From an uncultured Chitinophaga sp. (GTDB lineage Bacteria; Bacteroidota; Bacteroidia; Chitinophagales; Chitinophagaceae), in the NCBI RefSeq assembly GCF_937898475.1, contig NZ_CALEJS010000041.1, positions 124,001 through 188,000 of the forward strand: a DNA stretch of 64,000 bases. The letters run 5' to 3'. The position numbers and the translations under genes were made by a program. The notes below the pieces were generated by a model. The model was not told where the DNA came from, made no database searches, and worked only from the letters and a program-made list of their open reading frames with translations. This document shows positions 17,185 to 24,739 of this stretch, piece by piece (positions within the stretch are counted from its first letter, which is position 1; each line of letters opens with the position of its first letter).

Positions 17185-18558
17185 TTATACCTGTTCAAGA
17201 TTTTCCGCCTTATAGTACTTCAGGGCAACCAGGTCGCCGGGCAAAGTCCGGTGGTTCCAATGCCGGTGGATAGCCAGCGCGGCCCCCACGGCAGTAGCCT
17301 GTGCAACGGAAGCGGCGTAGACCTCCATATGAGGAAAAGCCAGCGCCAAAAGGTGCATGAACAGGGGATTCTTGCCAAAGCCGCCATCCACGAAAATGCG
17401 TTTCACCGGGGTATGATCCAGTACCAGTTGGGCCGACTTCAGCTGGGCGGCCACCAGGTCAAGCATCAGCTGATGGTAGGCCTTTTCGTAAGAAGAGAAA
17501 GCGTTCAGCGGGCGGGCGGCAAAATGCGAGAGAGAAGGCGCTACCGGGTTTTCCAGCCCGCGAACCAGCAGGGGGTCAAATTCCACCTGCTTGTAGTAGT
17601 CGGGCGCCACGCCAAAATGGGTGGCCAGGCGGGCGGTCTGCGCCTCGTGCTCCTGCCCTGCAAACAGGCGGGACGCTTTAACCGGGCGGCCCTGGTACTC
17701 CAGGTAACAGAGGCAATCCTGTTCCAGTTCTGCCATGGTCAGGGGCCTGTCATTAAAAGGGTTCAGGGTAATGCACCAGGTACCTGTGGAAATCAGCGCA
17801 AAAGGCTCTGTAAATGTGGCCAGGTAGGGAATAAGGGCCGCTGAACTGTCGTGCAGCCCCGCTCCTGCCAGGCAATTAACACCGTTGATCTGAACGGGCA
17901 TTACCCCGTCTGAAGGGAACAACGGCGGCAGCTTATCTATGATACCTTCCTTATGCAACCATTCATGGTATTGCTGCTCGCGGAAGTTCCATAACATGGT
18001 ATGGCAGCCAATGCTGGTGATATCTGCCACTGCTTTGCCGGTTATCAGGTAACTGGTATATTGCGGCAGATGGAGGGCGTAACGTACCGCTTGATACCGC
18101 CCGGGCTGCAGGTATTTTAAGCGGTACAGCTGCAGGCCGGAATTCAGGCTTCCCAGCACCGGAGAGGCCGTAATACCCGGCAGCGCCCCGTCTTTATTAT
18201 ACGCCTGGAAGAACTGCTGGTGCAGGTCTGCCGGGTAGGTTTTCAGGTAGTTGTACAGGGGGCAGATCACGTTACCCTCCTGGTCTGTCAGCACAAAACT
18301 TGCCCCGTAGGCAGAAAAGTTAAGCGCTTTCACCTCGTATTGGGGCATCGCCAGCATTTCCTGCAGGCTTTCCTGTACCCAGGCGCTGAGCGCCTTTACG
18401 TCTTCGCAGGGGTCGCCGTCTTCGTCGGGAACTTCCTGGAAACGGCAGCTCTGCTCCCATACGATACGGTAATGCTCGTCTATCAGGAAGGATTTCTTGT
18501 TTGTTTTGCCGATATCGAGTATCGCGATCACCGGCTGCCTGTTCTGAACTTGATCCAT
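17185..18558 (-). CDS. FGGY-family carbohydrate kinase, probable L-rhamnulokinase
   Basis: 457-residue sugar kinase. Seen: N-terminal ATP-site strand VIAILDIGKTNKKSFLID (residues 9-26), a mid-protein ISTGTWCITLNPF block, GAGLHDSSAAL, and the C-terminal RIFVDGGFGKNPLFMHLLA with AQATAVGAALA, both typical of the FGGY ATP-binding half. Family alone gives only sugar kinase; position between rhaI and the lut genes in an operon that also has rhaT, a rhamnulose-1-phosphate aldolase fusion and rhaM makes L-rhamnulose the likely substrate. It is closer in start and spacing to RhaK-type kinases than to E. coli RhaB, as far as I can judge by eye. Confidence 0.88.
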   Translation of the reverse strand: MDQVQNRQPVIAILDIGKTNKKSFLIDEHYRIVWEQSCRFQEVPDEDGDPCEDVKALSAWVQESLQEMLAMPQYEVKALNFSAYGASFVLTDQEGNVICPLYNYLKTYPADLHQQFFQAYNKDGALPGITASPVLGSLNSGLQLYRLKYLQPGRYQAVRYALHLPQYTSYLITGKAVADITSIGCHTMLWNFREQQYHEWLHKEGIIDKLPPLFPSDGVMPVQINGVNCLAGAGLHDSSAALIPYLATFTEPFALISTGTWCITLNPFNDRPLTMAELEQDCLCYLEYQGRPVKASRLFAGQEHEAQTARLATHFGVAPDYYKQVEFDPLLVRGLENPVAPSLSHFAARPLNAFSSYEKAYHQLMLDLVAAQLKSAQLVLDHTPVKRIFVDGGFGKNPLFMHLLALAFPHMEVYAASVAQATAVGAALAIHRHWNHRTLPGDLVALKYYKAENLEQV

Positions 18559-18734
18559 GCTATACGCTTTTACTGCTTCGTGCCCTTTTACTAAGCCTGC
18601 ATGCGCTTTGACCCCGGCTTGTTTGCGCTTTTTGTGTAGGTAGCGCTAAAGTAACACGAGGACTCCACTAAGGTAACATGAGGAGTATACGCAGAGTGCA
18701 TGCGGACTCCACTAAGCCCCGGGGAGGAAAACGC
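18559..18734. repeat. Intra-operon spacer with short direct repeats
   Basis: This 176-bp spacer between rhaI and the kinase gene contains GGACTCCACTAAG twice (18660-18672 and 18704-18716) and the pair gtaacacgagga/gtaacatgagga (18651-18662 and 18673-18684). No open frame or terminator is obvious. The spacing (44 bp between the two 13-mers) does not suggest a known operator. Confidence 0.55.
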
Positions 18735-20009
18735 CTACAATCCTGTAGCCACTGTTTTCAGTCCCCTTTCCTTAATAAGCTGATCTCTTACCTTTAGCTG
18801 GCGGTACAGCTGTACGGGGTACAGCCCTCCGCCATTCAGGAGGCGGGCCTGCGCTACCAGGGGGCGCACATCGGTACGGTAGGCATCCTGCAGCAGTTCC
18901 TGCGCGGTGACTACGTCATTTTCCTGGCGGGCGGCGGCCAAAGCTTTAGCGTCTACCAGGAGCGCCTGCGCGTAGGCGATCATGATGGCCTCTACTGACT
19001 GCAGGAGGTCTTCCAGCGGATCTTTTACGTTGTGGGAAGCGTCTATCATCCAGCCGAGGTCAGTGGCATGGTTCATACTGCGGGCGTCCATCCCTTCTAC
19101 CAGTTCGTTGAAAATAAGGAAGAGCTGGTAAGGGTTGATGCTGCCTACGGTAAGGTCATCATCCCCGTACTTGGAATCGTTGAAATGGAAGCCGGCCAGC
19201 TTGCCCTCCATGAGGAGCAGGGCTACGATCTGTTCAATATTAGCATTAGGCAGGTGGTGCCCCAGGTCTACCAGTGTTTGTGCCTTATCGCCCAGTTTAT
19301 TGGCCAGCATGAGAGACTGGCCCCAATCGGCAATTGTGGTAGCGTAAAAATTAGGTTCGCAGCATTTGTACTCAATGTACAGCTTCCAGTCTGCCGGCAG
19401 TGCTGCATAAATCTCCTGCAGGCTTTCAAGGGTGCGCTGGAACGCTTCGCGGAAATTGAGCTGGCCCGGGAAATTGGATCCATCTGACAGCCAGAGGCTC
19501 AGTACATTAGAGCCCAGTTCAATCCCATATTTGACCACTTCTATATTATGCGCAATGGCTTGTTTGCGTACCGCCTTATCCGTGTGATGCAGGGAACCGA
19601 ACTTATAGCTGTGCTGCTGGCCCGGCTGATCCTGGAAGGTGTTTGAATTTACGGCGTCAAAACGGAGGCCGTGCTGGGCGGCCAGCGCTTTAACTGCAGG
19701 CGCATTCTCCGGGATGTCCCAGGGAATGTGCAGGGAAATGGCGCCGCTGGCGCGGTTCAGCGCGTGTAACAGGCCCACATCCTCTATCTTCTCTTCCAGG
19801 CTGCGGGGCTCTCCACCGCCGGAGAAACGGCCAAAACGGGTGCCACCCGTTCCCAGGGCCCAGCTGGGAATAGCTACCTGGAATTCCTGGAGGCGCTGCA
19901 GCACATATTGTATGTCTGCCACCTTTTCTGCGGTATGTGCAAAGGCCCGGTCGTGAGCTTTATGATGATCTTCGTTGAAAGCGTGTATGTGCTGTTGGTT
20001 CAGTTTCAT
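18735..20009 (-). CDS. rhaI: L-rhamnose isomerase, RhaI type
   Basis: TIM-barrel sugar isomerase (424 residues) of the type found in Pseudomonas stutzeri and rhizobia rather than the E. coli RhaA type. It converts L-rhamnose to L-rhamnulose. Seen: SWALGTGGTRFGRF (residues about 49-62), LHIPWDIPE, FDAVNSNTFQDQ, LSLWLSDGSNFPGQ, LYIEYKCCEPNFY (metal-binding Glu), LVDLGHHLPNANIEQI, GFHFNDSKYGDDDLTVGS and ATDLGWMIDASHNVKDP. Metal-binding Glu, Asp and His residues expected for the family are present. It follows rhaEW in the operon after a spacer that is itself an inverted repeat. Confidence 0.93.
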   Translation of the reverse strand: MKLNQQHIHAFNEDHHKAHDRAFAHTAEKVADIQYVLQRLQEFQVAIPSWALGTGGTRFGRFSGGGEPRSLEEKIEDVGLLHALNRASGAISLHIPWDIPENAPAVKALAAQHGLRFDAVNSNTFQDQPGQQHSYKFGSLHHTDKAVRKQAIAHNIEVVKYGIELGSNVLSLWLSDGSNFPGQLNFREAFQRTLESLQEIYAALPADWKLYIEYKCCEPNFYATTIADWGQSLMLANKLGDKAQTLVDLGHHLPNANIEQIVALLLMEGKLAGFHFNDSKYGDDDLTVGSINPYQLFLIFNELVEGMDARSMNHATDLGWMIDASHNVKDPLEDLLQSVEAIMIAYAQALLVDAKALAAARQENDVVTAQELLQDAYRTDVRPLVAQARLLNGGGLYPVQLYRQLKVRDQLIKERGLKTVATGL

Positions 20010-20030
20010 AAGTCGTGGTTTTTATTAAAA

Positions 20031-20137
20031 TAACAATTAATAATGAATAATTAATAATGCCCGTTATTCCTGCCACCTGTATCCGGTGGAGGCGCTTGTC
20101 CCGTCATCATCAATTATTCATTATTAATTTTCAATTA
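20031..20137. repeat. Word-type inverted repeat (aataatg type)
   Basis: Between rhaI start (20009) and rhaEW stop (20145). Left arm 20031-20059 is made of aattaataatg/aataatta words, right arm 20105-20137 of catcatcaattattcattattaatt-type complement. The loop holds a GC-rich mini hairpin (cacctgtatccggtgg, 20074-20089). Same architecture as the gtttgaag repeats but with a different word. Confidence 0.7.
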
Positions 20138-20144
20138 TATCAGC

Positions 20145-22268
20145 TCACCTAACAAATGCGGTGGCCACGCCGCCGTCTACGTTGAGGACGTTACCGGTAG
20201 ATTTGTTGAGCAGGCCGCCAACAAAAACGAAGCAGGCGTTTGCAATGTCTTCGGGCAGGATCACCTCGTTCAGCAGGGTGCGTTTGGCATAGTAGGCAGG
20301 CAGCTCTTCCACCTTTACGCCGTATGCTTTGGCGCGGCCTTCTGCCCAGGCGCCTTCCCATATCTTGCTGTCGGCTATCACGGCGTCCGGGTTGATCACG
20401 TTCACGCGGATGTGATCTTTACCCAGCTCTGCTGCATTCAGCCTGGCAAGGTGCAGCTGGGCGGCTTTGGCAGAGCCGTAGCCTGCGTTATTGGGACCAG
20501 ACATCAGGGCGTTCTTGCTGACAATATTCAGCACATCACCGCCAATATCCTGTTTGCGCATAATGTTCACGCCTTCCTGGGTAACCAGGAACTGGCCTTT
20601 CACCAGTACATCGTACAACAGGTCCCAGTCTTTTTCCGTGTGTTCCTCAATAGGTTTGGAAATAGAAAGACCGGCGCAATTCACTACCAGGTCTACCCCG
20701 CCAAAGGCCAGGACAGCGGTCCTGAACGCGTTGCGGATATCTGCGGCGCTGGTAACATCGAGGATGGCGGTGGTGAATACATCTGCCGAATAGCTCTTGC
20801 CGAAATCTGCCTTAGCAGTTTCCAGGCGGCCGGCATCGTTATCGTTGATCACTACACAGGCGCCTTCATCTGCAAACTTTTTGGCGATGGCCTTGCCGAT
20901 GCCACCGGCGCTGCCGGTAATAAGGGCAATGCGTCCTGAAAGCGGCTTGGGTTTGGGCATACGCTGCAGCTTGGCTTCTTCCAGCAGCCAGTATTCTATA
21001 TTGAATGCTTCCTGGCGGGGCAGCGAAGTATATTCAGATATCGCTTCCGCACCTTTCATTACGTTGATGGCGTTGATATAAAATTCAGCGGCTACCCTTG
21101 CGGTCTGTTTATCTTTTGCAAAAGTGAACATACCGATACCGGGATACAGGATCACTACCGGGTTAGGATCGCGCATGGCCGGTGAATTGGGATGCCTGCA
21201 CGTGTTGTAGTACGCTGCATACATCTTGCGGTACGCTTCAAACTGCGGCGCCAGTTTTTCTTTAAGCTTTGCTACATCTGAAAGATCATCGGCAGCCTGG
21301 AGGTTCAATACCAGCGGACTGATTTTAGTGCGCAGGAAGTGATCCGGGCAACTGGTACCCATTGGCGCCAGGCGGTCCAGGTCATTGGAGTTGATGAATT
21401 CCAGTACGCGGGCATCATCGGTAAAATGACCTACCATCCGTGTGTGGGCAGAGCAGAGGCCTCTTAGTACAGGCGCCAGCGTTGCGGCCTGCTGTGCACG
21501 CGCTTCGGGGGCTGCAGGCTGGATACGCGCCCCGCCAAACACGGGCCTTTTCTTACCATAGTTGTCTTCCAGGTAAGCAGCGCAGCGCTCTATCACTTCA
21601 AGGGTGTTCACATAACTTTCGTAGGCAGTATCGCCCCAGGTGAACAAACCATGCGATCCTAGCATGATCCCCTTAATACCGGGATTTTCGTTGAGGCAGG
21701 CGCGTAGTTTCAGTCCCAGGTCAAAACCGGGGCGCTGCCACTCTACCCAGCCGATGGCGCCGTTGAACAGCTCCTGCGTAATGCGCTTGCCATCTTTCGC
21801 AGCAGCAATGGCGATCGCTGCATCCGGGTGCAGGTGATCAATATGTTTGAATGGCAGGAAGCCATGCAAAGGCGTATCAATAGAAGGCGCTTTGGAGCTG
21901 AGATCAAAGATGCAGTGGTTAAACAGCTCTACCATTTCGTCTTCATGCTCAATACCGCGGTAGATGTTCTCCAGGCTGCGCAGGCGCTCTACATACAGTG
22001 CTGCCAGCCCGCTCTTTTTCAGGGTGCCGAGGTCGCCGCCGGAGCCCTTTACCCACATTACTTCCGTTTGTTTCCCGGTGAGCGGATCTTTGGCCATTAC
22101 CTTGCAGGAGGTGTTGCCGCCACCATAGTTGGTAAGCCGGAGATCGGCGCCCAGCAGGTTGGAACGGTAGATCAGCAACGCCACTTCATCGCCTGCCAGC
22201 GATGCCGCTTTCGCCTCATCCCATAAATAACTTACATGCCTGAACTTTGTAGATGCTGAAACTGACAT
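20145..22268 (-). CDS. rhaEW: Bifunctional rhamnulose-1-phosphate aldolase / L-lactaldehyde dehydrogenase (RhaE-RhaW fusion)
   Basis: 707-residue fusion. Residues about 1-420 are a class II aldolase domain (NLLGADLRLTNYGGGNTSCK, VMWVKGSGGDLGTL, HPDAAIAIAAAKDGKR, MLGSHGLFTWG), which cleaves L-rhamnulose-1-phosphate to dihydroxyacetone phosphate and L-lactaldehyde. Residues about 430-707 are an SDR domain (IALITGSAGGIGKAIA, NCAGLS, YGSAKAAQ as the YxxxK site, VNVDGGVATAF-like end), which oxidises L-lactaldehyde to L-lactate. I use ATG 22268 (MSVSAST); a TTG at 22292 would add eight residues. Preceded by rhaT, 42 bp away. Product lactate fits with the lut genes downstream. Confidence 0.93.
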   Translation of the reverse strand: MSVSASTKFRHVSYLWDEAKAASLAGDEVALLIYRSNLLGADLRLTNYGGGNTSCKVMAKDPLTGKQTEVMWVKGSGGDLGTLKKSGLAALYVERLRSLENIYRGIEHEDEMVELFNHCIFDLSSKAPSIDTPLHGFLPFKHIDHLHPDAAIAIAAAKDGKRITQELFNGAIGWVEWQRPGFDLGLKLRACLNENPGIKGIMLGSHGLFTWGDTAYESYVNTLEVIERCAAYLEDNYGKKRPVFGGARIQPAAPEARAQQAATLAPVLRGLCSAHTRMVGHFTDDARVLEFINSNDLDRLAPMGTSCPDHFLRTKISPLVLNLQAADDLSDVAKLKEKLAPQFEAYRKMYAAYYNTCRHPNSPAMRDPNPVVILYPGIGMFTFAKDKQTARVAAEFYINAINVMKGAEAISEYTSLPRQEAFNIEYWLLEEAKLQRMPKPKPLSGRIALITGSAGGIGKAIAKKFADEGACVVINDNDAGRLETAKADFGKSYSADVFTTAILDVTSAADIRNAFRTAVLAFGGVDLVVNCAGLSISKPIEEHTEKDWDLLYDVLVKGQFLVTQEGVNIMRKQDIGGDVLNIVSKNALMSGPNNAGYGSAKAAQLHLARLNAAELGKDHIRVNVINPDAVIADSKIWEGAWAEGRAKAYGVKVEELPAYYAKRTLLNEVILPEDIANACFVFVGGLLNKSTGNVLNVDGGVATAFVR

Positions 22269-22310
22269 ATGATTGGTAAATTTTAAATGCAAAATGCTAA
22301 GTGCTGACAG

Positions 22311-23375
22311 CTAGTTAGATAATGAATTTCCATATCCTACCAGCAATACCGAAGCCATGATGGTAAGTATTCCCAATATGATGGTGCCGAATGTTTTCTT
22401 ACTCACCCCTTTCCATTCGCGGAGTGTAATACCCCAGAGGCTGGACACCATGATGATGAAAGCCATGTGGAGTATCCATGAGCTGGCGCCGTTGCCCAGT
22501 TTACTTTCTCCCATGCCGTAGAAGAAGAATTGCAGGAACCAGGTAGTACCTGCGATGGCGGCAAAGAAATAATTACTGGCCAGCGGAGTGGATTTATTGG
22601 TGTAGTCACCAAAAGTCTTATTACGCACATTCAGCAGCAGGCACCATAAAAGATTGGTGGTAAGTCCTCCCCATAACAGCACCACAAAGATCACATTATT
22701 CTGGAACAGCGGGTTACTGCCCTGCTGCACAGCTATTTCTGCCATGGGTTTACCGGCTTCAATACCAAAGTTGAAGCAGGCGCTCAGTATACCGGAGATG
22801 GTGGCCACGATCAGGCCCTTGCGCAGGTTGAATTCCTGGATGCTTTCTTTCTTCTTTTCTTCCGGCAGCTCATTTTCCTTCATCATACCGGCTTTGCCAC
22901 AGATCGCGATACCTGCCAGGCAAACCAGTACTCCTGCCAATACCAGCTGACCACTGGTGCTTTGCAGCATCCCTGAAAATGTAACGGCGTCCGGACCGGT
23001 GCTACCCGCCAGATCACGGTAAATGGGCGGTATGAGGGAACCGAATGCAGAAGTATAGCCTAAGGCAACAGACATACCGAGCGACAGGCCAAGATAACGC
23101 ATGGCCAGGCCGAAAGTAAGGCCGCCTATGCCCCATAATACACCCATGAAATAAGTCCAGAACAGAGTGAGGCCATCTGTGCTGCCGATGATGGAAAGAA
23201 AGTCAGGTACAGTGATCCAGGCTGCGAGGAAGGGAACGATCAGCCAGGAAAAGAAACCACCTACGATCCAGTAACTTTCCCAGGCCCAGTACTTAACTTT
23301 TTTAAATGGAATGTAGAAACTGCCGGATGCAAATCCTCCGATGAAGTGGAAAAAGACGCCTAAAATAGCTTGCAT
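22311..23375 (-). CDS. rhaT: L-rhamnose/proton symporter
   Basis: Inner-membrane transporter of the RhaT family, 354 residues (E. coli RhaT: 344), with about ten hydrophobic segments. The start MQAILGVFFHFIGGFASGSFYIPFKKVKYW is nearly the family signature (key part FHFIGGFASGSFYIPFKKV). Also SYWIVGGFFSWLIVPF, FMGVLWGIGGLTFGLAMRYLG, LSLGMSVALGYTSAFGSLIPPI and the C-terminal SLWGITLREWKG. The start is ATG 23375; the frame extends to a TTG at 23459 only because it reads through an inverted repeat. It is the first gene of the rhamnose operon. No promoter with both consensus elements was found upstream. Confidence 0.95.
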   Translation of the reverse strand: MQAILGVFFHFIGGFASGSFYIPFKKVKYWAWESYWIVGGFFSWLIVPFLAAWITVPDFLSIIGSTDGLTLFWTYFMGVLWGIGGLTFGLAMRYLGLSLGMSVALGYTSAFGSLIPPIYRDLAGSTGPDAVTFSGMLQSTSGQLVLAGVLVCLAGIAICGKAGMMKENELPEEKKKESIQEFNLRKGLIVATISGILSACFNFGIEAGKPMAEIAVQQGSNPLFQNNVIFVVLLWGGLTTNLLWCLLLNVRNKTFGDYTNKSTPLASNYFFAAIAGTTWFLQFFFYGMGESKLGNGASSWILHMAFIIMVSSLWGITLREWKGVSKKTFGTIILGILTIMASVLLVGYGNSLSN

Positions 23376-23390
23376 GTGGAATTTATTTAT

Positions 23391-23480
23391 GGTTTGAGAG
23401 TTTGGAAGTTTGAAGGTTTGCGGGTGTACTGCAAATGCCGAGCACCTGTAAACTTTCAAACGCCCAAACTTTCAGACCCG
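23391..23480. repeat. Word-type inverted repeat (gtttgaag type) upstream of rhaT
   Basis: Left arm 23391-23426 and right arm 23447-23479 pair at about 25 of 31 positions by eye; both are runs of the words gtttgaga, gtttggaa, gtttgaag. The loop is about 20 bp. It lies between the likely rhaT start and the LLM-oxidoreductase stop, so the rhamnose operon's promoter is either inside or upstream of it (23481-23628). Confidence 0.75.
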
Positions 23481-23628
23481 AAAATAACTAAAGGAGAACG
23501 GGGAACTGTCCTATACCTACCCAGTTAAATATCCGGCTTATGACGGCCGGTTGTCAGTGACGGAGGGGTTTGCTTTCTTCTGAATTACAAAACCCCGGTG
23601 GCAAAAAAGGACGCATTTATGGCGGCGG

Positions 23629-24645
23629 TTATGCTTCCCCCAGGTTAAACATCTCTGCCAGCAGTTCATAAGAACGCAGGCGGTCGGCAAAATTATCAGC
23701 AATGGTCGCCACTACGATCTCGTCCACGGCATAATCGCTTGCCAGCTGCAGCAGCTGTTCCTTCACCTGCGGAGGGGTACCGGCAATCATGCGGTTTCGG
23801 TTGATCAATACGCGCTCCCATTCTGCTTCGGTGTACTGGTAGCTTTTTATTTCCTCGTAGGAGTAGGTAATGTCTCCCCCTCCCTTTTCCAGGCTTAAGA
23901 GGCGAAAATCCATTACCGCGCGGAGCTGGTTAGCTTTCTCTTCTGTGTCGGCACAGAAAACGAAGATCCCTACACTGGCCTGCGGCTCGTCCAGCCAGGG
24001 AGATGGATGGAACTGCTGGCGGTATTTCTGTATGGTAGCCGGACCATTTTTAGGATAGATGAAATGTGCAAAGGACAGGGCCATGCCGTAGTGAGCGGCC
24101 AGTAAACCACTTTCGCCGCTGGAAGTGAGTATCCAGAGGTCGGGCTTGGTGTCTACATGCGGGATGGCTTTTACCTTTTCGTGTACAGAGCCTGTATTGG
24201 CGTCTTCAGACAGGTAGGCCTGGAGGTCTATCAGCTGCTGCACAAATTCATGCGGGTCAAAGGTGTTGGATGGGTTCAGGAGGTGCGCGGTGATGCGGTC
24301 ACCACCGGGGGCGCGGCCAATACCCAGGTCTATACGGTTGGGATAGAGGGCTTCGAGCAGGCGGAAGTTCTCTGCCACTTTCAGTGTGCTGTGATTGGGC
24401 AGCATTACGCCGCCGGAGCCTACGCGGATGCGTTGGGTCTCGCCCGCCAGGCGGGCAATAAGGACCTCGGGGGCAGAGCCTGCCAGGGAGCGGGTGTTAT
24501 GATGTTCCGAGAGCCAGTAGCGGGTATATCCCAGGCGATCTGCGAGCCGGGCCAGCTGGATGCTTTCCTGTACCGCTTCAACGGCATTGCTGCCGCGGCG
24601 AATGGGAGATTGATCTAATACACTCAATTTTAGTTTGTTAGTCAT
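23629..24645 (-). CDS. LLM class flavin-dependent oxidoreductase (luciferase-like)
   Basis: 338-residue TIM-barrel monooxygenase-like protein of the bacterial luciferase superfamily, group with YhbW/Limb-type starts. Seen: LSVLDQSPIRRGSNAVEAV (residues 6-24), YTRYWLSEHHNTRSLAGSAPEVL (key WLSEHHN), RIRVGSGGVMLPNHS, LGIGRAPGGDR, and the FMN-side region WILTSSGESGLLAAHYGMALSFAHFI. It uses FMN/F420-type cofactors in the family; substrate is unknown. Free-standing gene, followed on its far side by the helicase gene 95 bp upstream. Start ATG 24645. Confidence 0.9.
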   Translation of the reverse strand: MTNKLKLSVLDQSPIRRGSNAVEAVQESIQLARLADRLGYTRYWLSEHHNTRSLAGSAPEVLIARLAGETQRIRVGSGGVMLPNHSTLKVAENFRLLEALYPNRIDLGIGRAPGGDRITAHLLNPSNTFDPHEFVQQLIDLQAYLSEDANTGSVHEKVKAIPHVDTKPDLWILTSSGESGLLAAHYGMALSFAHFIYPKNGPATIQKYRQQFHPSPWLDEPQASVGIFVFCADTEEKANQLRAVMDFRLLSLEKGGGDITYSYEEIKSYQYTEAEWERVLINRNRMIAGTPPQVKEQLLQLASDYAVDEIVVATIADNFADRLRSYELLAEMFNLGEA

Positions 24646-24739
24646 AAAATCAGTCCTTTTGTTAAAGCATTAATCGTTTGTCACTAGCCGTTAGTCTTGT
24701 GTATTGAGTGCAGCTGCAGGTAAGGAAGGGGTAAAAATA

